Both the position numbers and the translations under genes were made by a program. The notes beneath the pieces were generated by a model. The model was not told the origin of the DNA, did no database searches, and saw only the letters and a program-made list of their open reading frames with translations. Source: a virus. Taken from it: a DNA stretch of 23,891 nt. The stretch is from positions 1 to 23,891 of IMG/VR virus record IMGVR_UViG_3300037488_001035. One strand, given 5' to 3'. Numbering within the stretch: the first letter of the stretch is position 1; each line of letters opens with the position of its first letter. This document shows, piece after piece, positions 15,688 to 22,426 of the stretch.

Positions 15688-16452
15688 TTAACCGGGTGGT
15701 TTTCGTATTCCACCCAACTGGTCTTCTATACGTCTTATCTCAGTTTCGATACGTTGACGTTCTGATATATTGCCTTCGGTAACTGCCTTTAGGTAATTGG
15801 ATTTTAAGGATGTTACCTGCTGCTCAGTAGTCAATATCGGCTTAGGATAATTCTCATTTACTGGATTAGTAGCACCGACAATCGGTGATGGTGCAACAAC
15901 ACCGGGTGCTTGTTGTATTGCTTTTCGTGTAATCGGCATCCCTGCATTCTCCGCTTGAGTAATTACATTTTGTATTTCTTGAATAAAAACATCGTTATTT
16001 GCTAAGTCTAGTGACCTTAGCGTCTCAATACTAATCTGGTTGACAGCGAATTCTGGTATAGCGACATTAAGCATTGATGCAGTATTGACGAGTTTCGACC
16101 TTTTCATTTCCAATTCTCTGGATTCTTTTTCTGTATTATACTGCTTCTCAAGTTCGATTGTCCTTGCTTTTAATCTGTCAATCTCTGACATCTCTGCAAG
16201 TTTTTTGTCATCTTCTGCTTTTGTCATCTGTGCCTTTAGTGATTCTAATGATTTACGATTCTGCTCTGCTTCTTTACGCAGTCCTTCGATATACTTTCTG
16301 TCAACTGTCATTTTATCATCAGAAACTAAAGGTGGATTCGCTATCGGTGAAGGTGTCGTCTGTGCCACTGGATCGCCAATCGGCTCAGGAACGGATTGTT
16401 CTGGTATCTGTCCATGTATCAGCATGGATAAAGTATCAAATAAGTAAATCAT
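15688..16452 (-). CDS. Capsid scaffold protein
   Basis: A protein of 254 residues starting at ATG 16452 (AAAGGAAA upstream). Residues about 50-120 are highly charged and helical (KYIEGLRKEAEQNRKSLES, EIDRLKARTIELEKQYNTEK), predicted coiled coil; the N-terminal 45 residues are Pro-rich; the C-terminal 50 are again helical (QQVTSLKSNYLKAV, SERQRIETEIRRIEDQL). This composition, together with its place directly upstream of the major capsid gene, is typical of phage scaffold proteins, which guide shell assembly and then leave. No protease motif is visible. Confidence 0.8.
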   Translation of the reverse strand: MIYLFDTLSMLIHGQIPEQSVPEPIGDPVAQTTPSPIANPPLVSDDKMTVDRKYIEGLRKEAEQNRKSLESLKAQMTKAEDDKKLAEMSEIDRLKARTIELEKQYNTEKESRELEMKRSKLVNTASMLNVAIPEFAVNQISIETLRSLDLANNDVFIQEIQNVITQAENAGMPITRKAIQQAPGVVAPSPIVGATNPVNENYPKPILTTEQQVTSLKSNYLKAVTEGNISERQRIETEIRRIEDQLGGIRKPPG

Positions 16453-16466
16453 TACTCGTTTTCCTT

Positions 16467-16489
16467 TCGTGAATCATCACGATTTTTTT
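16467..16489 (+). terminator. Hairpin followed by T7, readable as a plus-strand terminator
   Basis: On the plus strand TCGTGA-ATCA-TCACGA (467-482) is a perfect 6-bp stem with a 4-base loop, followed by seven T. That is a small intrinsic terminator facing right, towards the RNA gene. On the minus strand the same palindrome lies 14 bases before the scaffold start and could be an mRNA hairpin or an operator. No plus-strand gene is nearby, so its purpose as a terminator would be to stop antisense transcription. Confidence 0.45.
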
Positions 16490-16494
16490 GACAT

Positions 16495-16540
16495 AAAAAA
16501 AACTCGATACGGATACTATAAAGAGTACTCATATCGAGTT
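16495..16540 (-). terminator. Intrinsic terminator of the tRNA-like RNA gene
   Basis: The minus-strand RNA forms a stem of AACTCGATA with TATCGAGTT (532-540 with 501-509), extended by an imperfect inner stem around GAGTACT/AGTATCC, followed by a run of eight U. This is a strong rho-independent terminator. It ends the transcript begun at 16774-16801, so scaffold and capsid genes must be transcribed by read-through or by another promoter. Confidence 0.8.
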
Positions 16541-16578
16541 TATTAATGCACATAACGTGCTTTTGAATATTCAGTTTT

Positions 16579-16767
16579 TGGTGGAGCTAACTGGAATCGA
16601 ACCAGTATTATGCACCCATGCTACCCCAGAAGGGTGGAATCTCACGTTTGGTGTTGAGGGGAGCAAAGAACCAACGCAAGACTCCGTGCGTGGTAGTTTT
16701 TGCTTGACTGCCAACAAGGGAATTTCAAGGCATATTCTCAACCTTTTTTGGAGAAAAAAATATCTTC
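16579..16767 (-). ncRNA. Stand-alone RNA with tRNA-like T-arm, acceptor strand and encoded CCA end
   Basis: The 3' end reads as a perfect tRNA 3' domain: T stem ACTGG/CCAGT (602-606, 590-594), T loop TTCGATT (595-601), acceptor strand TAGCTCC (583-589), discriminator A and CCA (579-581). No matching tRNA 5' half exists upstream: there is no D-arm, no seven-base anticodon loop with U33, and no 5' strand GGAGCTA. Instead, about 130 bases with other helices precede it: GTTGAG/CTCAAC (737-742, 653-658), GCTCCCC/GGGGTAGC (658-664, 620-627) and GTG/CAC. GGGGTAGC can pair instead, partly by wobble, with the acceptor strand. A consensus promoter and a strong terminator flank it. It is not a tmRNA as far as I can see. 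The 5' end is inferred from the promoter, and 3' processing at CCA is assumed. Confidence 0.65.
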
Positions 16768-16773
16768 AATACT

Positions 16774-16801
16774 ATTATACTACTTTATTTTCTGTTGTCA
16801 A
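16774..16801 (-). promoter_or_regulatory. Consensus sigma70 promoter of the tRNA-like RNA
   Basis: On the minus strand the -35 box is TTGACA (796-801) and the -10 box is TATAAT (774-779), both perfect matches, with a 16-base spacer. It lies at the very end of the nuclease gene, whose stop is at 16809. Transcription should begin near 16767. Confidence 0.85.
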
Positions 16802-16808
16802 TGTGTTT

Positions 16809-17387
16809 TTAAAATAAGTAGAATTGACCTGTTTTTTTGTCTGATGGCTGATCGGGTTGTTGACTTTCTATATTATTTTTATCCAATTCGTTCTGCATTG
16901 ACATTCTAATTTCATTCAACAATATATTGATTGGAATAGCAATATTGGAAGTTTTCCATGTGCTGTTATATGCAAACTTTCTGCCGTATTCCTTTAACCA
17001 GCAATGGTAGTTTTTAATCCAAACCTTTTGTAGCAATAAAAAAGGCAATAAATACAATAATTTAGCAGGCAATACAATATAGGCAATATAGTCAGTATAT
17101 TTCTCTTTACCTAGCCAACCAACAACTTTACGATCATAATCAGAGTATTCCTCTAACAATATATCTCCATACCATTTTCGTCTAATTTTCTCATCAACAA
17201 GAATGCGTTTTCCGCTATCAGTAATAAATATCTTGTCTATACCTTGCTTTTGTAGTTTTAGATCAGTAACTTTCTGTATATCCGATATATGCGGAAATAA
17301 CCGTTTATATACTAAATCAATAAATTGCTCGTTACTGGTGTCTAAAGAAAACTCTAAATCATCTTGAAAGTCATTTTTGATTCCCAT
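16809..17387 (-). CDS. PD-(D/E)XK-like nuclease, partner of the adenine methyltransferase
   Basis: A protein of 192 residues, ATG at 17387, overlapping the end of the methyltransferase gene by 17 bases. Residues 49-67 (GIDKIF, then KRILVDEKIR) fit the PD-(D/E)XK pattern, with Asp51 and an Asp65-Glu66-Lys67 triad on the next strand, followed by basic residues and a Trp/Tyr-rich part. A hydrophobic stretch near 105-120 (LPAKLLYLLPFLLLQ) is too short and interrupted to be a sure membrane segment. Coupling with a DNA methyltransferase suggests a restriction partner or a nuclease guided by methylation. Size is small for a type II enzyme but acceptable. The family call rests on the short motif only. 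Confidence 0.55.
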   Translation of the reverse strand: MGIKNDFQDDLEFSLDTSNEQFIDLVYKRLFPHISDIQKVTDLKLQKQGIDKIFITDSGKRILVDEKIRRKWYGDILLEEYSDYDRKVVGWLGKEKYTDYIAYIVLPAKLLYLLPFLLLQKVWIKNYHCWLKEYGRKFAYNSTWKTSNIAIPINILLNEIRMSMQNELDKNNIESQQPDQPSDKKTGQFYLF

Positions 17388-18456
17388 AGCTAAACCATCC
17401 TAATCGTTCATTTCTTGAAAACAGTTCTATATATTTTTTGTTTGGAAACATTGATTCAATCATACTATAATAATATTCTGGTTTCTTACTATGTTGTCCT
17501 CTTTTTTCATGAAATACCGATGAAAAACGATTTTCTACATCAGGGCACTTAGGATTACCTTTAACGCCTAGTAGCAATATTTCGTGCTGTTGTCGCCACC
17601 AGTACCCAAGACCGATTATTTCTTTATCCCATACTGAACAGGTACGGTATGTAAAACCCCACGCATTTAATACCAGCAGGGCTTCCTCTAGTTTTGGTGA
17701 GGTAGCCCATAATAATAGCACGCAATCTTTATCAGCAGGTATATCTAATGATTTAATTTCACCGAGATCCATGGTTGGATATTGGTTTTCTATTTCCCTG
17801 CTTGGTGATTCTGCAAACTCATATCTCCAGGGGGGATCGGCATAGATAACATCGAATAAACCATCAGGTATTGTTGGTTGAAAAGTTTGATCTTTAATCT
17901 CTTGTTGCTTTTCTTCACGTTGAATATCTTTATATGCCTTGTTGATCGTCAATTCACCATCACGTATTTTCTGGATTATCTCTGGTGAAGATTCTTTATC
18001 TATCTTCTCTATCTTGTCTAATGTCCTACCAGACATGCCTGCTTCTTCTGCTAACTGCTCTCTTGTATTAACTTTCTGTTCTGGTAATATTGCCAAAACA
18101 GATTCAGGCTTTCTTATCTGATTCTCTTTAGCTTTTAATGCAATTATATCTTTTTTCCTTAAAGATAATATGCCACTATCGTAAAGAGATAGATTCCGTC
18201 TGCCTCTTTGGTTATCAATTATCCATATTTCAGCATCGGCTCTGGAATCAAATTCTATCTCTCTGGTATCAAACTCAATCCCATGCTTTTGGCATAGATC
18301 ATACCTGTTGTGCCCATCAACGATAGTATCATTCCACACTTTCAGCGCATCTAAACACCCATGCGATAACAGGCTTTGCTCTAATGAATTATATTCTTCT
18401 GTCGTTAGTTTTGGTATCAAGTTTTGAAATTCTGTATCAATGGTAAGTTCGTTCAC
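17371..18456 (-). CDS. ParB-like / MT-A70 adenine methyltransferase fusion
   Basis: I start this at GTG 18456, since GGAGGT (464-469) stands seven bases upstream. An ATG at 18531 would lie inside the structured leader and has no ribosome site. The 361 residues hold a ParB/Srx-like N-terminal domain (about 1-100, with DGHNRY at 47-52), a helix-turn-helix-like segment near 133-155 (REQLAEEAGMSGRTLDKIEK), and an MT-A70 methyltransferase (about 198-361) with FDVIYADPPWRYEF (DPPW 207-210), LLLWATSP and EHEILL-type and ELFSR segments. It should transfer a methyl group from SAM to adenine N6 in DNA. Phages carry such fusions for self-protection. It has its own promoter and leader, and its end overlaps the nuclease gene. 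Confidence 0.85.
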   Translation of the reverse strand: MNELTIDTEFQNLIPKLTTEEYNSLEQSLLSHGCLDALKVWNDTIVDGHNRYDLCQKHGIEFDTREIEFDSRADAEIWIIDNQRGRRNLSLYDSGILSLRKKDIIALKAKENQIRKPESVLAILPEQKVNTREQLAEEAGMSGRTLDKIEKIDKESSPEIIQKIRDGELTINKAYKDIQREEKQQEIKDQTFQPTIPDGLFDVIYADPPWRYEFAESPSREIENQYPTMDLGEIKSLDIPADKDCVLLLWATSPKLEEALLVLNAWGFTYRTCSVWDKEIIGLGYWWRQQHEILLLGVKGNPKCPDVENRFSSVFHEKRGQHSKKPEYYYSMIESMFPNKKYIELFSRNERLGWFSYGNQK

Positions 18457-18476
18457 GATATGTACCTCCGTAGTAA

Positions 18477-18544
18477 TTCCGATGTAGTAGTTGCCAGCAG
18501 AACACTCGGAATGTGTTTTTTCATGTTGCAATCACTAGCTGGCA
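18477..18544 (-). ncRNA. Structured 5' leader RNA, copy B (pseudoknotted, unclassified)
   Basis: Minus-strand RNA that should begin at the first base of P1. P1 is TGCCAGC (538-544) with GCTGGCA (492-498). Inside come TA, a short GTG/CAT hairpin, GAAAA, then P2 AACAC/GTGTT (513-517, 501-505) with loop ATTCCGA. TTCCGA of that loop (506-511) pairs with TCGGAA (477-482) downstream, making a 6-bp pseudoknot. CT separates P2 from P1, as in copy A. The methyltransferase ribosome binding site GGAGGT follows seven bases on. Conserved parts versus copy A: P1, TA...GAAAA and CT. Differing but still paired: the inner hairpin, P2 and the pseudoknot. Confidence 0.7.
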
Positions 18545-18550
18545 TAGATA

Positions 18551-18579
18551 ATTATAGCATAAAAGTCAAAGATAGTCAA
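18551..18579 (-). promoter_or_regulatory. Sigma70-type promoter for the methyltransferase-nuclease pair
   Basis: On the minus strand the -35 box is TTGACT (574-579) and the -10 box is TATAAT (551-556) with a 17-base spacer. The predicted start is near 18544, the first base of leader B. It lies in the gap after the GHKL-HNH gene, so the pair can be expressed separately from that gene and from the late operon. Confidence 0.85.
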
Positions 18580-18593
18580 TGTTTCCACATTCC

Positions 18594-21185
18594 TCACAAT
18601 CTTGCAATTTCTAATTGTTGATGGAATAGCCCATGACAGGCTTTACAAAGTACGATTACATCACTATCTAGCTCTTCTCCTAGTCGGCTATAATCATTAT
18701 GATGCACATTCAAATTGTCTTTACTTTTACATAGAGAACAAAGATGATTTGATTGTTCTATTGCTTTTATTCGTATCCGTTTCCAATGTGGAGATTGAAG
18801 ATACTGATCGTAAAATGTTCCTTCTTTTCGTAATATGGATTTCCTAACCTGTATAGCCGTAATTGAACGACCTAATTTATTGGCTATTTCCTCTTCGGGT
18901 TTATGCCTTAATGTCATTACTATTAAAGTATCTTCATCGCCACGAGTCCATTTATCATCCCAGGGTTCATTATAAAAAGGCATCCATGAACACTCCGCCG
19001 ATGTATGCTGTCTGATAAACTTATCTTCATCCTCTATATCTGATTGACCATTCTCATAGAAACGTAGCGCCCCAAAGGCACTATGAACCAGAAGCTCTCT
19101 ATAATTTTTATCCATTCTATCTAATACAGGATCGTCATTAGCATATAATCTTTTAGCATATAAATGATCCCTATTATCCATATTGACATATACAAGAATT
19201 TGTCCTTGTGATTTATCAATATAAGCGCCACTACACTTATCAAAATTATGCTTTGCAAAGTCATTTTTATGAACTGGAACAACTTTATAATCAGGAATGC
19301 CTGTTTTTCTAGGAGGTCTTATTTCATCCCCATTGCCTGATATAGTTAGTTTATATGGGATAACTTTTACAAAAAAGTTCCCTGTAAACCTATTCCATCT
19401 TTGCGTAATAATTGAATATTTATACTCAATTAAGTCATCAATTTTTATCCCTTTTGGTAAGTCTAATACGATTACGGCTATTCCGCAATCATGTATATTG
19501 CCAGTTATAAACTTCATATTTTGAGGAAGAATCGAATCGGCAGTGCATACTGTATAAAATTCACCAGGGTCGTCCTCTCTATCAAAAAAATCCGATATGG
19601 CGTCTGTTTTTAGTCTAATCTGGAATTTCCGCCCTATCTCTACCAATTTTGGATTCTCTTTAGCATATTCTGTTTCTAGTTCAAATATCTCTGGATATAC
19701 TTGTTGCGTTATTGGTTCTTTATTACTTATCCCATTATCATCTAATACATATTCTATTTTTTTTCCATTAGCCAATTCACGGAAAGCTGGAACTTTAAGA
19801 AGACATTTGTCTAAATCATATTTTTCGTCTTGGTCAACAATATGACTTGATTTATCATCACGTAATTGTTCTGCTACCTTTATCAGACCTACATGATTAG
19901 TGAGTTCATACTCTAATTGTTCACGAATGGTTTTGGTATATTCGTTATCATAAAATCGGTTTCTATCCTGCATAAATACCTTCTCCTTAATTTGTGCAGG
20001 AAGACCCGTACAATCTACAAATACCTTAATATTATTCCTCAAAATACTAAGTCCAATATCTGTAAAAACCTTTGTCTCGAGGAAATGCTTTTTCTCTGTA
20101 TGGCGTGTCTGACCTGTATCAGTAAAGAAAACAATATCATCACCAGATGGGTACTTATAGCCCAATCCATTTTTGATTACAAATAACTGGTAAGTTACTT
20201 TATAATCGTTACACTTAATAAATCCAGTATAACTACAATACAAATCCTCTTTTTTATAATTAAGATCATTTTGTAATCCATATAAAACAAGTCCATAAGA
20301 ATTAGCTTTTCTATCCTCAACATAAATAGGAAGTCCAAAATTTGGAACTAATCTGTTTATATCAGATAAAATACTACTGTTTTTAACTTGATGATCTTCT
20401 TTGTTTGAAAAGCTTCGTATTCCTACGATTAGATATGCACTGCTCCGCACTTGATAACTAAACAACTTTATAATTGTATTATATCCGGTCTCAAATTCTG
20501 CATTGGTTTCTAATTCTTGTGGGATTAAATATTCATAAGAAGACAATTTCTCATTACCTTTAGGCTCGACACGCCTTGTGATAGTAAATCCCCAGGGATT
20601 AAGAGAATGGCATAACTCAGGGGCTATTCTTGATACTATCATTTTTAGACAATATTCACCAGCAAACTTTATTGAATTAGACCCGCCTGTGTTGTAAGTG
20701 CCTGTAACATAGGGTATTGACTTTTTATTACTATCGGTTACTGACAAAAACGTATTTTCAAATCTATTACAAGGCATTCCTATGCCTTGATCTAAAATCC
20801 ACATATCAGGTCTTTCTTTTGCCCCGCTTGATCTTAATACGGTTTTTTTGGCTAATATTAATCTATCTTTCGGTTCCATAAAACGGACATTCCCATTTTC
20901 TATTCCATAGAATTCTTTCATTGCTTCGTTAAAATCTTTAGGTATAACACCTAAAATTTTGGAATCTTTCATCGAATTTGCATCACGCCCATTAATAAGT
21001 AACTCTACTAAAGCAGACTCTCCATTTGGACAATCTCTCCCTACGTGAGAACCTGAATTAGCAACCCCGCCATAAGGTTGCCACTTTTCACTATCATTAT
21101 ATAATCCACAATCCTCAAGTAACTTTTTGGCTTCAATTTCACCATTCGCATTAAATAAATTCTGCACCAATTCTGTATAATTCAT
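18594..21185 (-). CDS. GHKL ATPase fused to Myb-like segment and HNH nuclease
   Basis: An 863-residue protein starting at ATG 21185 behind AAAGGAGATC. The N-terminal part (about 40-200) has GHKL ATPase motifs: N box ELLINGRDAN (Glu61, Asn65, Asp68), G1 DQGIG (132-136) and a G2-like TGTYNTGGSNS (161-171). The middle (about 200-700) has no recognised domain. Residues about 746-786 (WTRGDEDTL ... LGRSITAIQVRKS) look like a Myb/SANT-type DNA-binding helix set. The C-terminus (about 800-863) is an HNH nuclease: CSLC (816-819), NVHHNDY (826-832) and LCKACHGLFH. An ATP-driven clamp linked to a nuclease fits DNA restriction or defence functions, as in MutL- and MORC-like proteins. It sits upstream of the methyltransferase-nuclease pair but is not overlapping it. 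Confidence 0.8.
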   Translation of the reverse strand: MNYTELVQNLFNANGEIEAKKLLEDCGLYNDSEKWQPYGGVANSGSHVGRDCPNGESALVELLINGRDANSMKDSKILGVIPKDFNEAMKEFYGIENGNVRFMEPKDRLILAKKTVLRSSGAKERPDMWILDQGIGMPCNRFENTFLSVTDSNKKSIPYVTGTYNTGGSNSIKFAGEYCLKMIVSRIAPELCHSLNPWGFTITRRVEPKGNEKLSSYEYLIPQELETNAEFETGYNTIIKLFSYQVRSSAYLIVGIRSFSNKEDHQVKNSSILSDINRLVPNFGLPIYVEDRKANSYGLVLYGLQNDLNYKKEDLYCSYTGFIKCNDYKVTYQLFVIKNGLGYKYPSGDDIVFFTDTGQTRHTEKKHFLETKVFTDIGLSILRNNIKVFVDCTGLPAQIKEKVFMQDRNRFYDNEYTKTIREQLEYELTNHVGLIKVAEQLRDDKSSHIVDQDEKYDLDKCLLKVPAFRELANGKKIEYVLDDNGISNKEPITQQVYPEIFELETEYAKENPKLVEIGRKFQIRLKTDAISDFFDREDDPGEFYTVCTADSILPQNMKFITGNIHDCGIAVIVLDLPKGIKIDDLIEYKYSIITQRWNRFTGNFFVKVIPYKLTISGNGDEIRPPRKTGIPDYKVVPVHKNDFAKHNFDKCSGAYIDKSQGQILVYVNMDNRDHLYAKRLYANDDPVLDRMDKNYRELLVHSAFGALRFYENGQSDIEDEDKFIRQHTSAECSWMPFYNEPWDDKWTRGDEDTLIVMTLRHKPEEEIANKLGRSITAIQVRKSILRKEGTFYDQYLQSPHWKRIRIKAIEQSNHLCSLCKSKDNLNVHHNDYSRLGEELDSDVIVLCKACHGLFHQQLEIARL

Positions 21186-21209
21186 TTTGATCTCCTTTTT
21201 TTTGTTATC

Positions 21210-21413
21210 TCACTTTACCTTCAGCCCCGCATCCAATTCCAACGTCCTTTCAATTTTGGCAATAATGCTATTTGCCTTCTCTATCTCTTTATTCAGCATA
21301 TCCCGATGGTCACGATAAAACATATACTTTTCGCTTATCTGCAACCGTGCCGACTGCGTTAGCGTTGCATTAGCACAGACGATTTGATAAGCTCTCTGGA
21401 TAGTTATTGCCAT
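21210..21413 (-). CDS. Small coiled-coil protein in the head module
   Basis: A protein of 67 residues starting at ATG 21413 behind AAAGGAGGTC, a very strong site. It is mostly helical and charged (YMFYRDHRDMLNKEIEKANSIIAKIERTLELD), with heptad-like spacing from about 34 to 60. It lies between the Mu-F-like minor head protein and the cargo block. It may be a minor assembly factor, but no family is recognised. Confidence 0.55.
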   Translation of the reverse strand: MAITIQRAYQIVCANATLTQSARLQISEKYMFYRDHRDMLNKEIEKANSIIAKIERTLELDAGLKVK

Positions 21414-21427
21414 GTTGACCTCCTTTG

Positions 21428-22381
21428 TTAAATCATATCGATTTTCAACAACCTAGCGATTTCGTCAAGGCTCTTGAGTATATCCGTCAAGAAGCACCAG
21501 CAGTTAGGATGTCTTATAGGCACCTTATCCACTGGATACCCACCTTTTCCAAGCCCATATAAATCCTGACTTGCATATACATCACAAATATCATAAATTT
21601 TATGCGATGCGGACAGATTCCACTTGATACCATCATTCCACGGTTCACGCTTGGCACACTCGATTTGTGACTCAGTGAAGGCATTATTGATCTCTGTCCT
21701 TGCAAGTGTCATTGTCCTTGATATTATCTTCTTAGTATTCCACGGTTGCTTGATAACCATACCACCCTTGACCGCCCTGCCTTCGCCTTGCAAGATAAGG
21801 AATTGACGCAAATCCTTTGATATTTCTCTTGCCGATTTACCCTCTAACATACCAGATGATAGCGTTTTACTGATTAAGTTCTCATTCAAGTCTTTGAGTT
21901 TCCAGAATCGCTGTGAGAATATCCTGTCATCAGACAATGGTCTTACCATCAGTTTCTGGATTACGTCTTCACGAATACCGCTAAATAGACTTGGCAAGTA
22001 AGGGATTAACTCAGGATTAACGTCATTGAGTAAAGCAATAGAAGCCTTCATTTTACCATCTATACCCGCCTGTGACGCTTTCTGCATAGCATCTACCATT
22101 AAAGACTCCAACTCACCACCAACTGCCACCTTACGCCCCTTCCAGACGCCTGTTTTGCCATAGATATTATCCATGATAAATTCAATTTGTTGCTGTGCTG
22201 ATTGTAGTTGTGAGATAAGCAGTTTTTGGGAAGGGTAGGACAATTCGTCAATAACTTTAGAGATTCTCCTATGTTCGTTATTAAGCAGACTCATAATATC
22301 ATCTTGCTGTTTCTGCATGATCTGCATTTCTACAGTACGACTCTGCAAAATCATTGCAACATACGCATTTATTTCAGCCAT
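21428..22381 (-). CDS. Minor head protein, Mu F-like (SPP1 gp7-type)
   Basis: A protein of 317 residues starting at ATG 22381, with only a weak upstream site. The N-terminal 230 residues are largely helical (EMQIMQKQQDDIMSLL, SAREISKDLRQFL). The C-terminal part is the Mu-F domain: MTLARTEINNAFTESQIE, then IKWNLSASHKIYDICDVYA, then IRHPNCWC near 295. These elements (R-x-E-x-x-x-A, 'S-x-x-H-x-x-C-D' and 'P-x-H-P-x-C-x-C') are standard for the family. Such proteins sit inside the head near the portal and may be ejected with DNA. The gene follows portal directly, as in SPP1. Confidence 0.8.
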   Translation of the reverse strand: MAEINAYVAMILQSRTVEMQIMQKQQDDIMSLLNNEHRRISKVIDELSYPSQKLLISQLQSAQQQIEFIMDNIYGKTGVWKGRKVAVGGELESLMVDAMQKASQAGIDGKMKASIALLNDVNPELIPYLPSLFSGIREDVIQKLMVRPLSDDRIFSQRFWKLKDLNENLISKTLSSGMLEGKSAREISKDLRQFLILQGEGRAVKGGMVIKQPWNTKKIISRTMTLARTEINNAFTESQIECAKREPWNDGIKWNLSASHKIYDICDVYASQDLYGLGKGGYPVDKVPIRHPNCWCFLTDILKSLDEIARLLKIDMI

Positions 22382-22426
22382 CTTCTATACCCTATAAAGT
22401 CAATAAAATCAAGCTATTACACCTAA

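Noticed and set aside
16630-16647. T-box-like sequence AGGGTGGAATC on the plus strand
   Set aside because: It resembles the T-box core only in the first half, no plus-strand gene or promoter follows, and it is part of the minus-strand RNA's helices.
16579-16767. tmRNA (ssrA) as the identity of the RNA gene
   Set aside because: The AGCTCCACCA end resembles tmRNA, but there is no matching 5' GGGGCTG-like strand, no tag frame ending in Ala-Leu-Ala-Ala, and the RNA is only about half the usual length.
16557-16817. Plus-strand open frame of 86 codons with a 'LTGIEPV'-type segment
   Set aside because: This is the antisense of the tRNA-like 3' domain. Such peptides are common artefacts of reading tRNA genes backwards. 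Promoter and terminator point to the minus strand.
18457-18531. ATG 18531 as start of the methyltransferase
   Set aside because: It lies within the structured leader, has no ribosome binding site and adds 25 residues unlike a ParB-like N-terminus. GTG 18456 has GGAGGT at ideal spacing.
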